From: an uncultured Oscillibacter sp.
GTDB lineage: Bacteria; Bacillota_A; Clostridia; Oscillospirales; Oscillospiraceae
DNA length: 32,000 nucleotides
Direction: 5' to 3'
Assembly: GCA_951800675.1 (NCBI GenBank)
Contig: CATOKC010000022.1
Coordinates: 1 to 32,000 of the forward strand
Shown: piece after piece, positions 7,994 through 15,629 of the stretch
Numbering within the stretch: the first letter of the stretch is position 1
Layout: every line of letters starts with the position of its first letter
The notes under the pieces: model-generated
The model's database searches: none
Told to the model about the DNA's origin: nothing
The model's input: the letters and a program-made list of their open reading frames with translations, nothing else
Translations under genes and position numbers: made by a program

Positions 7994-8251
7994 TTACTTC
8001 TGGACGGCCTTGTTGATCCGCTCTACCAGCGCCGCCCCCTCGGGACTCTGCATGATCTGGTTTACCATTTGGGTCATGGCCCCGGCGTCGCCTCTGGCGG
8101 CGGACTGAACCGCCTTTTTCAGCCCCGCGCCTCCGTCGTCCTGGGTCAGCATCCGCATCAGCGTCTGTCCGTCCCGGGACTGCATCAGGGATTTCAGCAT
8201 CGCCGGATTCTTCCGGAGCTGTTCGGCCATCTGGGCCGATTTTTCATCCAT
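7994..8251 (-). CDS. Small helical protein, first gene of the three-gene cluster
   Basis: A protein of 85 residues, predicted all-helical and without a membrane segment. It begins MDEKSAQMAEQLRKNPAMLK, then SLMQSRDGQTLMRMLTQDDG, AVQSAARGDAGAMTQMVNQI and ends ERINKAVQK. The NPAMLKSLMQ block echoes NPDAMSQIMQ in the next gene. ATG 8251 has a strong AAGGAGG eight bases upstream. A TATACT-like element lies at 8283-8288 on the minus strand but has no convincing -35 partner; a sporulation-sigma promoter is possible and unproven. Function unknown. Confidence 0.7.
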   Translation of the reverse strand: MDEKSAQMAEQLRKNPAMLKSLMQSRDGQTLMRMLTQDDGGAGLKKAVQSAARGDAGAMTQMVNQIMQSPEGAALVERINKAVQK

Positions 8252-8394
8252 ACTCAATGCCTCCTTTGCGGTCTTTAAGGCCAGTATATGTGGCCGGAGG
8301 CGAAAAAGTGCCTGTATATCCCCGGATGGGCGGCCGCCCCGCTAAAAAGCTTAGGTCCCCAGTTGTAAAACTTCTTGGGGCCAGGGCTTCTCCT

Positions 8395-9590
8395 ATGAAA
8401 AAAGGGGTGAAAAAGGGGAGATAAGCCGCGATTATCGACGACTATGTGGTTTCTGCGGAAGAATATATGACCGCTTTTGCCTTGGTCAGTGAGGTTTGCG
8501 ACCTGCCGCGAACCCCTGACAACCCTGAGCTGCTGCGCCGGGCTCAGAAGTACACCGAGACCACCGATGTCGGATACCAGGAGATTATTCGGCGTATTCA
8601 GGCAGACGGCTCCACCCGGGCCGGTACATACTCCCACCGGGATGAGAACAGGGAAAACGAGCTGGTGGTCTACAAATATCTGAAAGACCGGGGCTGGGTA
8701 TTCATGGTGCGGGACAGCGCCGCGGAAGTTTACAGCTCCGTTATGGAGGTGCGCCTGATTGTGGGCGCGCTGTGCGCGGTCATGGCGGCCATCATTTTCA
8801 TTACCCTCCTGATTCTGCGGCGGGAGGGCCGGGAGCTCATGGTGGTCGAGCGGGCCATTGGCTGGCTGGGAGACCTGAATCTCTCCGCGGACCGGGAGGA
8901 CGAGATTGGCGTGATCGCCCAGACCACCCATCGCGTCTGCGGCTGTCTGCGGGAAACCATTGACAACGTAGGCCGCATCCTGGGCGAAATGGCCGACGGC
9001 AACCTGTCCGTGGACGTGACGAAAAACGAGTCCTACTACATTGGCGACTTCCTGGCCCTCTCCCAGGGAGCGCTGGAGCAGGCGACCTCCATAGACGGGC
9101 CGGTGTCCAATGTAACCGCCATTACCCCCAAAATCCAGACCAGCGCCGTGCGCTGCGGAAATGCCAGTGAGTTGGTGGATAAGGCGACCGGGTACGCCGC
9201 CGAGGCCGACACCAAAATGGAGCGGCTCACCGCGGCAGCGCGGAACATCGACCGCTCCTCCAACCAGATTGGAACCATTATCAAAACCATCGAGGACATC
9301 GCCTCCAGACCAACATTCTGGCCCTCAACGCGGCGGTGGAGGCCGCCCGGGCCGGCAGTGCCGGCAAAGGCTTCTCCGTGGTAGCGACGAGGTCCGCGGT
9401 CTGGCCGCCAAGTCTGCCGAGGCGGTCCAGAATACCAACACGCCGGTCAGCCGCTCCATCCAGGATGTGAGAACCGGAACGGAGTCCACCGGCTTGGCTG
9501 TCTCCGCTATACAGGTCATCAACGACTGCATCCAGTTCATCAAGACCCTGATGGATGAAATCGCCGCCGCCCTCGTACTGTATATATCTG
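8395..9590 (+). pseudogene. Methyl-accepting chemotaxis protein, decayed
   Basis: Relic of a membrane chemoreceptor. ATG 8395 gives MKKGVKKGR and a TAA at 8422-8424; the same frame then reads IIDDYVVSAEEYMTAFALVS, so most of the N-terminal membrane segment and sensor domain has been deleted. A second membrane segment (VRLIVGALCAVMAAIIFITL), a HAMP-like linker (RAIGWLGDLNLSADREDEIG) and the start of the signalling helix follow. At about 9308 one base is missing within the conserved tip ([23 protein letters not shown] in the family), the next frame restores [20 protein letters not shown], and a second single-base loss near 9391 precedes [17 protein letters not shown]. The gene ends abruptly after MDEIAAA (about 9572), without the C-terminal helix. 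Confidence 0.9.
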
Positions 9591-9661
9591 CCTCAAGCCG
9601 GTTCCTGGCGGAAGGTGAGACCCGCCTGGAATCAATTCCCGGGCGGGCCCGTTTAGTGCGC

Positions 9662-11671
9662 TTAAAGCAGGTAGGGAGCCGCGGCCCGGAGGAGCGCCGC
9701 GGCCTTTTCACAGTGGAACGCCCGCAGCCGCACCCAGCCTTCGTGGTCCTGGACACTGACGCCGGACCGCTCGGTATAGAGCTTGCGTGACCAGACGCCT
9801 TCCTGCTCCTGCCAGATCAGCGTTTCACCAAAGGCGGCCTCGCTCTCCTCCCTATGGTCTTTCAGCTCCTGAAAGACTGTTTGGTTTTTTCCCGCGTCGC
9901 CGTAGTCAATGTAAAGCTCCACCCGGGCGGCATCGAAATTCGCTACACACCCAATCAGAACGTAAGGGCGCATTGTGGCCCAATAAACGGCGTTGTTTTT
10001 CGTGGGGCTGACGTTGTGGAAGGTCCCGGTGGCCTTTTGAATTTCCTCCAGGGCATACTGCCAGTATTGCCGCCGTAAAGTGCCGCTTCCGTCCCCGCCG
10101 TCCGGCTCCGGCGCGTCCTCCAGGAAAAAGATCAGGTCGCCGGGGTCCTCTCCGTAATGGTCAAAGAGCTTTAGGAGTGTATTGATTTTGCGCTGGGTGG
10201 AGAGCCCGGTGTTCAGATAAATCTCCTGGTCGATCCCTTCCGCCGCGCCGAAGGCGTCCTCCGTCCGCGCGAAGTGCTTCGCCAGGTCCGCGCTGCTTTC
10301 TGCTCTGGCCAGGTAGTTGAGATAGGAGCGGTCCCGCGCGTGGAGCTCCCGGACCACTGCCGCGTACATCTCGGCCCAGCTTCTCGCTTCGTGCTCGCCA
10401 CCATGAAAGCGGTATTTCATCAAAATGCGGCCCGTCAGGTTAGCGCCGTCATCCAGCGCCACCTCGTCATATTGCTTTTTCGGCGCGGTATAAGCCGTCG
10501 CGGCATAGGGCCACAGCTTTAACGCCAGGGCCGTTAGTTCCTGAGTCCGCTCCTCTAACTCCGGGAGACCCCAGCGATCCTTTTGGGCAATCCTCTGGTT
10601 CAGCTTCAAGCCGCTTTGGAGATATCCGTCCGGCATGGACTTCTTTTCGGAAAACGGCGCGTTGCTGTATTGGGCGTTGTAGGCCGTCAGTGTGAGGTTT
10701 GCCAGCCGCTTCACATCGCCGCAGAGGGATAGGAACACCTTATAGAGAGCGTTGGAGGGCAGGTCGCAGATGACTCGCCGCAGGAGATAAGATTCCACCG
10801 TCCGGCATACCTGGGCCACGCCATCCAGCGTCAGCAGGTCGGGGTGCTCTTCCTGGACCCGGAATACCTCCATGAAAAAGGGGCAGGTGACGCTGCTCTC
10901 AAAGCGGCTCAGACGGTAGAGCGAGGATTGGAGAAGCTGGGGAAAGTCAGGGCTTCCGGAGAGTTTTTGATACCGCTTGGCGTAGTCCAGCAGGTCCCGC
11001 AGCAGGGCCTCCATGGGGCCGTGCTTTTCCGCGTAGTCCTTAAAGGCGGGATACACGTCCCGGGTGCTGACAATCCGCCGGAGCTTCAAGCCCAAATAGT
11101 CCCGGATAAAGGGGCTGACATCGTAGGACCCGGTTCGGCTGTCATAGCCGGCCTTTTTCTCAATGGGGTTCCAGTAGCGGTCATAATAGCGCTCCTGCTC
11201 CTCCATGGATAGGCCCATCAAGACGTAGTTGCGAATCTTGTCGCCCTCGCTGAGCTCCAGGCCGGTGGAGTTCAGGCTTTCGAATACCAGCTGGGGATCG
11301 TCATAGGGCAGGGTCAGGGCGATGTCGATGATCTGTAGATGCTCTGCGGCTGTGAACAGGCGGTCCACGGGAACCTCGTTCTTTTGAATCTGTTCATAGA
11401 AAAAGAGGTAATTCTGGGTGAGGTTGGAGGTCCGGTCATAGTCGGCGGGATCGCCCCACAGCAGCTCAAAGCTGTTGCCCATGGGGTCGCTGACGGAGAC
11501 GATGCCGCCGAAAAAGTGCCAGGGCTTATTTTCCCGGATCATCTTTATAAGGTCGCTGTACAGCTTCTGGCAGTGTTCCGCTTTCCAGTTGTAGCTGCGC
11601 TGGTATACCGGCACCACTAGCTTACTGGCGCTTTTCAAATACTGGGCCAGGGACTTGGCTTGTCCGTTCAT
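9662..11671 (-). CDS. GmrSD-like DUF262/DUF1524/DUF4268 protein lacking both catalytic motifs
   Basis: A 669-residue relative of the GmrSD-type (type IV restriction) proteins. The DUF262 start is clear: VPVYQRSYNWKAEHCQKLYS (20-39) and WHFFGGIVSV (51-60). In the family this is soon followed by the NTPase motif I-D-G-Q-Q-R; here the text jumps at residues 71-72 from NSFELL to WGDPADYDRTSNL, which normally lies about 60-70 residues after that motif. Later NLTLTAYNAQYSNAPFSEKK of DUF1524 is present, but the preceding nuclease motif (E-H-I-x-P-Q) is missing; VICDLPSNALYKVFLSLC leads almost straight into it near residue 317. The C-terminal part (YWQYALEEIQKATGTFHNVS onward) looks like DUF4268. The frame is unbroken. 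Start ATG 11671 has GGGAG eight bases upstream. It may be inactive or reused. Confidence 0.75.
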   Translation of the reverse strand: MNGQAKSLAQYLKSASKLVVPVYQRSYNWKAEHCQKLYSDLIKMIRENKPWHFFGGIVSVSDPMGNSFELLWGDPADYDRTSNLTQNYLFFYEQIQKNEVPVDRLFTAAEHLQIIDIALTLPYDDPQLVFESLNSTGLELSEGDKIRNYVLMGLSMEEQERYYDRYWNPIEKKAGYDSRTGSYDVSPFIRDYLGLKLRRIVSTRDVYPAFKDYAEKHGPMEALLRDLLDYAKRYQKLSGSPDFPQLLQSSLYRLSRFESSVTCPFFMEVFRVQEEHPDLLTLDGVAQVCRTVESYLLRRVICDLPSNALYKVFLSLCGDVKRLANLTLTAYNAQYSNAPFSEKKSMPDGYLQSGLKLNQRIAQKDRWGLPELEERTQELTALALKLWPYAATAYTAPKKQYDEVALDDGANLTGRILMKYRFHGGEHEARSWAEMYAAVVRELHARDRSYLNYLARAESSADLAKHFARTEDAFGAAEGIDQEIYLNTGLSTQRKINTLLKLFDHYGEDPGDLIFFLEDAPEPDGGDGSGTLRRQYWQYALEEIQKATGTFHNVSPTKNNAVYWATMRPYVLIGCVANFDAARVELYIDYGDAGKNQTVFQELKDHREESEAAFGETLIWQEQEGVWSRKLYTERSGVSVQDHEGWVRLRAFHCEKAAALLRAAAPYLL

Positions 11672-11790
11672 GCGATCCGCTCCCATCTGTCGGTTTTGGG
11701 AACATTCTATAACACGGCGGCGGGAAAAGGAAGCCTGGGGGAGGGGACCTTTCCACCCTATAACGCGCCCATCCGGTGAAGAGCGGATGA

Positions 11791-11817
11791 AAGGCGGCTG
11801 CGATGAGCGGCCGCCTT
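11791..11817 (-). terminator. Probable terminator after degV
   Basis: An 11-base stem (AAGGCGGCTGC against GCGGCCGCCTT, one G-U pair) with a five-base loop lies between degV and the GmrSD-like gene. The T-run on the minus strand is short (CCTTTCATCC), so efficiency is uncertain; on the plus strand CCTTTTCC follows. Confidence 0.45.
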
Positions 11818-11873
11818 CCTTTTCCTGCGCGGTTTTGCACCCGCAATTGTCTGCAAGGACCGCCGTCTCCTCA

Positions 11874-12713
11874 TTATTTCCGCAGAAGAATCAGCCCCAG
11901 GGTATTGGGTCCACAGTGACAGAAGATGGTGCAGCCCGCCTTGGCTTCCAGAATCTCACCAAAGCGGCCGTCCTCCCGGATGATCTCCCGGGCGATGCCC
12001 GCCAGCTCGTCCCCCGGGCAGGTATCTACCAGAAAGACCCGGCTGAAATCCAGGTCCGTCCGGTCTCGGAGCCGCTCTCGGATATAATCCGCCACCACCT
12101 TGGCAATGCCGCCCCGGTACTTCTTAGTCACGGACATTTTGCCGTCGATGACTTCCACGCAGGGGTGCAGCTTCAAAAGGTTTGCCCCCAGGGCAGTGAC
12201 AGCGGAGCACCGCCCGCCCTTTTTCATATAGTCCAATCGGTCCAGAACAAAGCTGGTCTCCAGTCTGGAGACCATGCCCTCCAAAAGCTCCAGAATCTCC
12301 GTGACGGATTTTCCCGCCTGGGCGGCGTCCGCGGCGGCCAGCACCATCATTCCGTGGCCCACGGTCAGGTTTCCGGAGTCCACCACATAGACCTCCGGCA
12401 CCTCTTCCGCCGCCAGCTTGGCATTCTGGTGGCAGCAGGAGAAGCCGCTTCCGATATTGATGTGGATTACGGCGTCATACCGTTCCGTCAGCGTCCGGAA
12501 TGTATCCTCGTAGTCCGCCACGTTGACGGCGTTGGTGGTGGTGATTTCCCCGCCGGCTTCCACATGGGCGGCAATGTCCGCTGTGCGGATGTCTACCCCG
12601 TCATGATAGAGCTTTCCAGCCTTGACAATGCCCAGGGGGAAAACGGAAATATCATATTGCTCCAGCAGCCGTTCCGGCAGGTCGCAGGTGCTGTCGGTAG
12701 TAATTTTAATCAT
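11874..12713 (-). CDS. DegV family fatty-acid-binding protein
   Basis: A cytoplasmic protein of 279 residues, the usual length. DegV/FakB proteins bind a fatty acid and present it to the fatty-acid kinase FakA; which chain type is bound cannot be seen. The start IKITTDSTCDLPERLLEQYD and the ligand-binding TTNAVNVADYEDTF (T-T-S/N-x-P-like), HINIGSGFSCCHQNA, VVDSGNLTVGHGMMVLAAA and DYMKKGGRCSAVTALGANLL are all family blocks. ATG 12713 has GGAAGGAG five bases upstream. It has its own promoter and no fakA neighbour in the window. Confidence 0.93.
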   Translation of the reverse strand: MIKITTDSTCDLPERLLEQYDISVFPLGIVKAGKLYHDGVDIRTADIAAHVEAGGEITTTNAVNVADYEDTFRTLTERYDAVIHINIGSGFSCCHQNAKLAAEEVPEVYVVDSGNLTVGHGMMVLAAADAAQAGKSVTEILELLEGMVSRLETSFVLDRLDYMKKGGRCSAVTALGANLLKLHPCVEVIDGKMSVTKKYRGGIAKVVADYIRERLRDRTDLDFSRVFLVDTCPGDELAGIAREIIREDGRFGEILEAKAGCTIFCHCGPNTLGLILLRK

Positions 12714-12799
12714 AGGAGCTCCTTCCAGGTCCGGCGGCGCCGCGTCCGAACCAGTGTTTGTTGAATTCCCGCCTCGAAACGCAGGGCGGAAGCGGAGTT

Positions 12800-12828
12800 A
12801 TTGTATCATACATTTTTGTGAAAATCCA
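12800..12828 (-). promoter_or_regulatory. Promoter of degV, extended -10
   Basis: On the minus strand TGATACAAT (extended -10, hexamer TACAAT at 12800-12805) lies 17 bases from a weak TGGATT (12823-12828). It is about 90 bases before the degV start. Confidence 0.45.
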
Positions 12829-13050
12829 TAGTGGGAAACGGCAAAATTGAATGAAGCGAGGGCCCGAAAAATACGAGCGACGCGGAAACGGCCCCGAGCC
12901 CTCACGGAAAACCGCGCCTTCAAGGCAGCGCTCCCTTGACAAGGCTCTTGCGTTTAGGGAAAGTGAGAGCGGCGCGGTTCAACCGCGCCGCTTTCTACAT
13001 TCGCTCATTTCCCTTTGACGGAACGTTTACGGCCGCCCTTTTCAGAAACC
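12829..13050. other. Intergenic region between degV and the large membrane protein
   Basis: No coding frame is supported. It contains the strong hairpin at 12968-12992 that probably ends the membrane-protein transcript. A TTGACA on the plus strand at 12936-12941 has no matching -10 element. Confidence 0.4.
12968..12992 (-). terminator. Perfect hairpin after the large membrane protein gene
   Basis: Perfect 12-base inverted repeat (AGCGGCGCGGTT / AACCGCGCCGCT) around one C, about 60 bases past the stop at 13051. The T-tract is weak on the minus strand (CTCACTTTCC); on the plus strand TTTCT follows. It contains GGTTCAA by chance but no tRNA fold surrounds it. Confidence 0.5.
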
Positions 13051-14829
13051 TTAATTGTCCCAGTCCACATATTCAAACCCCGTGGCCGGGACGATGCCGT
13101 GGGCGGGGAACTCCGCACCCTCCAGCACGAAGGTGTAGCGGATATGGTCCCGGACGTTCAGCAGCACGGCAAGAGGCACTTCCGCCGTGTTGAAGTCCAG
13201 ATAGCCTAAGCTGTCCTCCATGCGGACATAATAATGGGTGTCGCCACCGATGACTGCGCTGCGAATCTCGGCCACGATACCCTCCTGCTCCTGAGCCTCT
13301 CCGGCGGCGGGCTTTTGCTCTCCGGCGGCGATGAGGCCCGCGTGGGCCAGGGCCTGGCGGTAGTTGTTCTCACACTCCGCCAGCGTCTGCCCGGTTTCCA
13401 CCAGCTGGTACTGCTGGACATTGACCATGGCGTACATTTTCACCAGACCGTCGTTGCCCTTCAAGGACATGAAATAGGTGGGCTGGCCCGCGATGTTCAA
13501 AAGCAGAGGGAAGGTGGCCTCATAGCTCATCTGCTGGACCCGGCTCTGGGCGGATACCTGGGCGGACTGTTCCGTGGCTCCGGCGCAGGGATAGAACTTG
13601 GTCTCCTTGGTCCGCTGGTTGGAAAGGATGAAGCCGATGTTGGACTGGTCCGAGGTGACAGAGGTGACGCCGGTGTACATATACACATCGTCGTCTATGG
13701 CAATATAGTTCCAGCCGCTGGTGGTGACGGTTACATCCCGCTGGCCGAACATGGAGTTCAAAAAGCCGTTGTGGTACATGCCATAGAAGTCGTATTGCTG
13801 CATAATGATATCATAGGAGTACACCCGGTCCACCCAGTTGGGAACCTGCTCGTAGTACTCGCTTTCGCCGGTGACGGCATTTACCAGCACCGCGCCCTTC
13901 ACGTCCGTGCCGCCGAAGAGGCCAATGGTCCGCACAATCCGGGAGCAGACCCAATAGGGCGTCCCCTCCTCGTCAATCTCAAAGACCGGCTCGTCAAACA
14001 TCATGGTGGGATAGTGGAACCGGATGTGCCGGTAGAGATTCCGGCCGAAGTGCTCCGCCACGGTGTACTTCATGCCCTCTTCCAGGCGGACCACCTCCGC
14101 CTCCTGGCTCACCATGTCGATGATGAGGTAGGCGGGGAGGCCGTCGCCCCGGTTGGTGAACCACTTGATGAGGTCTCCATAGCGCAGGGAGGTCACTCGA
14201 ACCGGGTGGCCCTGGTAGTTGATCTGGGTATAGGCGGGCAGGATTTCGAACTGGGACACCATATCCGCCAGCTCGCCCAGCTTCCGGGTGCCCAGCTGGG
14301 CGGCGGAGTCTTTGTCTAGCATGGGAATCTGGTCATAGGAAATCTCCTCCACCTCGGCGGTGAAATCCCCGGCTTGAAGGGGAAGGAGCTTGGAGTAGCT
14401 TCCCGCCCGAAGCACCACCCAGCCGCTGAGGGCGCCCAAGGCCAGAACGGCAATCAGAGCTACCACCGCCAGGAAGGGGACGGCGCACTGCTTGCGGACG
14501 AAGTGAAAATAGCCCTTGACGCTGCCGTCTCCCTGGAAGCCGGAGGTGAAGATCGCGCAGACGCAGTAGACGGCGCAGAGGAGGAATACAAAAACGTAGA
14601 ACTCCTCGGCGTGGAGGTTCAAGGCGGGAAGCTCCAGATAAAAATAAACCAAGCCGAACACCAGCGTCACCACCAGGTTGGTGAGGGTGCGGCTGAAGGG
14701 GCTGCCCATGGCGCGGCGGGGTTTCCGGGGCTTTCTGGGCCGGGGACTGGGGCCACCTCCCTGGAAGCTCTCTGGGTTGAAGCCGCCCCCGAAGGCGTTG
14801 GAGCCGCCGAACTGGAATGTAAAGGGCAT
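13051..14829 (-). CDS. Large membrane-anchored protein with extracytoplasmic domain, unknown role
   Basis: A protein of 592 residues. The head (about 1-40) is Gly/Pro-rich and then basic (PSPRPRKPRKPRRAMG). Three hydrophobic segments follow: TLTNLVVTLVFGLVYFYLEL, FYVFVFLLCAVYCVCAIF and VPFLAVVALIAVLALGALSG. From about residue 145 the protein is soluble, beta-rich and Tyr-rich, with no cysteine-based or enzymatic motif that I recognise (for example GYLIIDMVSQEAEVVRL-like strands, FHYPTMMFDEPVFEIDEEG, and EYYEQVPNWVDRVYSYD). The block VLVNAVTGESEYYEQVP resembles the surface repeats of PepSY-like proteins, but this is weak. ATG 14829 has AAAGGAGG nine bases upstream. It lies downstream of bactofilin, separated by a strong hairpin. 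Confidence 0.75.
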   Translation of the reverse strand: MPFTFQFGGSNAFGGGFNPESFQGGGPSPRPRKPRKPRRAMGSPFSRTLTNLVVTLVFGLVYFYLELPALNLHAEEFYVFVFLLCAVYCVCAIFTSGFQGDGSVKGYFHFVRKQCAVPFLAVVALIAVLALGALSGWVVLRAGSYSKLLPLQAGDFTAEVEEISYDQIPMLDKDSAAQLGTRKLGELADMVSQFEILPAYTQINYQGHPVRVTSLRYGDLIKWFTNRGDGLPAYLIIDMVSQEAEVVRLEEGMKYTVAEHFGRNLYRHIRFHYPTMMFDEPVFEIDEEGTPYWVCSRIVRTIGLFGGTDVKGAVLVNAVTGESEYYEQVPNWVDRVYSYDIIMQQYDFYGMYHNGFLNSMFGQRDVTVTTSGWNYIAIDDDVYMYTGVTSVTSDQSNIGFILSNQRTKETKFYPCAGATEQSAQVSAQSRVQQMSYEATFPLLLNIAGQPTYFMSLKGNDGLVKMYAMVNVQQYQLVETGQTLAECENNYRQALAHAGLIAAGEQKPAAGEAQEQEGIVAEIRSAVIGGDTHYYVRMEDSLGYLDFNTAEVPLAVLLNVRDHIRYTFVLEGAEFPAHGIVPATGFEYVDWDN

Positions 14830-14896
14830 AAAAGGGCCCTCCTTTCTGACTCTCTTTTCACAATATTTTACAGGAAAAGTGTGAACAAATCAAGTT

Positions 14897-14935
14897 TGCC
14901 CCGTCCGGTGAAAAGTATTTTCACCAGACGGGGCA
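14897..14935 (-). terminator. Hairpin after the bactofilin gene
   Basis: An 18-base stem (TGCCCCGTCCGGTGAAAA with its partner, one G-U or mismatch) around GTA, about 40 bases past the bactofilin stop. Minus-strand text after the stem is AACTTGATTTG, a poor but present U-rich stretch. Confidence 0.6.
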
Positions 14936-14975
14936 TATCTTCTTTCTGGAGCTTCGATGCGATTGATGTACGCGC

Positions 14976-15467
14976 TCAGTCCTCCGGCTTTTCGTCCTTC
15001 TTGTCGGGCTTCGACGGGGCTAAGCCATCCACGCGGGGGGTGGACGCCTGCTCCGGGACCATGGTGGTCCGCCCGTTGAGGCGGCCGCCGTTTTCGATCA
15101 CGAAGGAGACGGTGGTTACGTCGCCATTGATGGTGCCCGTGCGTTCCAGCTGCACGTGGTCATGGGAAACCAAATTGCCCTCCACCTGTCCGGCAATGCG
15201 GATCACGTCGGCCTCCACGGGGCCCTTTACCCGGCCAGTGGCCGTTATGATGACATAGCCCTTCAGATTCACCTCGCCTTCCACGGTGCCCTCGATCTGC
15301 ACCACACCCTCGCCGCTGAGTTTTCCGGTGACAAGCAGATCCTTGGCAATAACCGTATTGCTCCGGGGTTCAGGAAGCTCAGGGATATCGGCGCCTTCCC
15401 TCCGCTCATCGTCGGTCTGGGACTCCACCGTAGGAGTATTCTTGGATTGCCCTCCAAAAAAAGCCAT
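14976..15467 (-). CDS. Bactofilin family protein
   Basis: A polymer-forming cytoskeletal protein (DUF583) of 163 residues, usually cytoplasmic and membrane-linked, with roles in cell shape or septum and spore morphology. The core of about residues 35-130 is a right-handed beta-helix with short repeats: SNTVIAKDLLVTGKLSGEGV, VQIEGTVEGEVNLKGYVIIT, GRVKGPVEADVIRIAGQVEG and ERTGTINGDVTTVSFVIENG. Both tails are charged and flexible (DDERREGADIPE; SKPDKKDEKPED). ATG 15467 has GAGGTG six bases upstream; the open frame upstream of this is leader. It is a monocistronic unit with its own promoter and hairpin. Confidence 0.92.
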   Translation of the reverse strand: MAFFGGQSKNTPTVESQTDDERREGADIPELPEPRSNTVIAKDLLVTGKLSGEGVVQIEGTVEGEVNLKGYVIITATGRVKGPVEADVIRIAGQVEGNLVSHDHVQLERTGTINGDVTTVSFVIENGGRLNGRTTMVPEQASTPRVDGLAPSKPDKKDEKPED

Positions 15468-15497
15468 TTCATTCACCTCGTTTGCGAAATTAAGGTT

Positions 15498-15526
15498 AGT
15501 ATACCATAATGCGGCGGAGATTACAA
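15498..15526 (-). promoter_or_regulatory. SigA-type promoter of the bactofilin gene
   Basis: TTGTAA (15521-15526) and TATACT (15498-15503) on the minus strand, exactly 17 bases apart, with TGG before the -10. It is about 30 bases before the start codon. Confidence 0.7.
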
Positions 15527-15629
15527 GTCCGGGAAGGGACAATCTCCTCGGGAGGCTGCCAAAAAAAGGGGGTATATTTTGGCAGGGCTGGAAGGAAGCG
15601 GGAGGAAACGCGTCGAAAAAGACCGAAGC

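Noticed and set aside
11655..12764. Long plus-strand open frame over degV
   Set aside because: Shadow of degV with no ribosome binding site and composition typical of an antisense GC-rich frame.
12966..12994. GGTTCAA resembling a tRNA T-loop
   Set aside because: It is the centre of a perfect 12-base hairpin; no acceptor, D or anticodon arms fit around it.
13234..15258. Plus-strand frames over the large membrane protein and bactofilin
   Set aside because: Gly, His and Val-rich shadows; the minus-strand proteins have membrane segments, repeats and ribosome binding sites.
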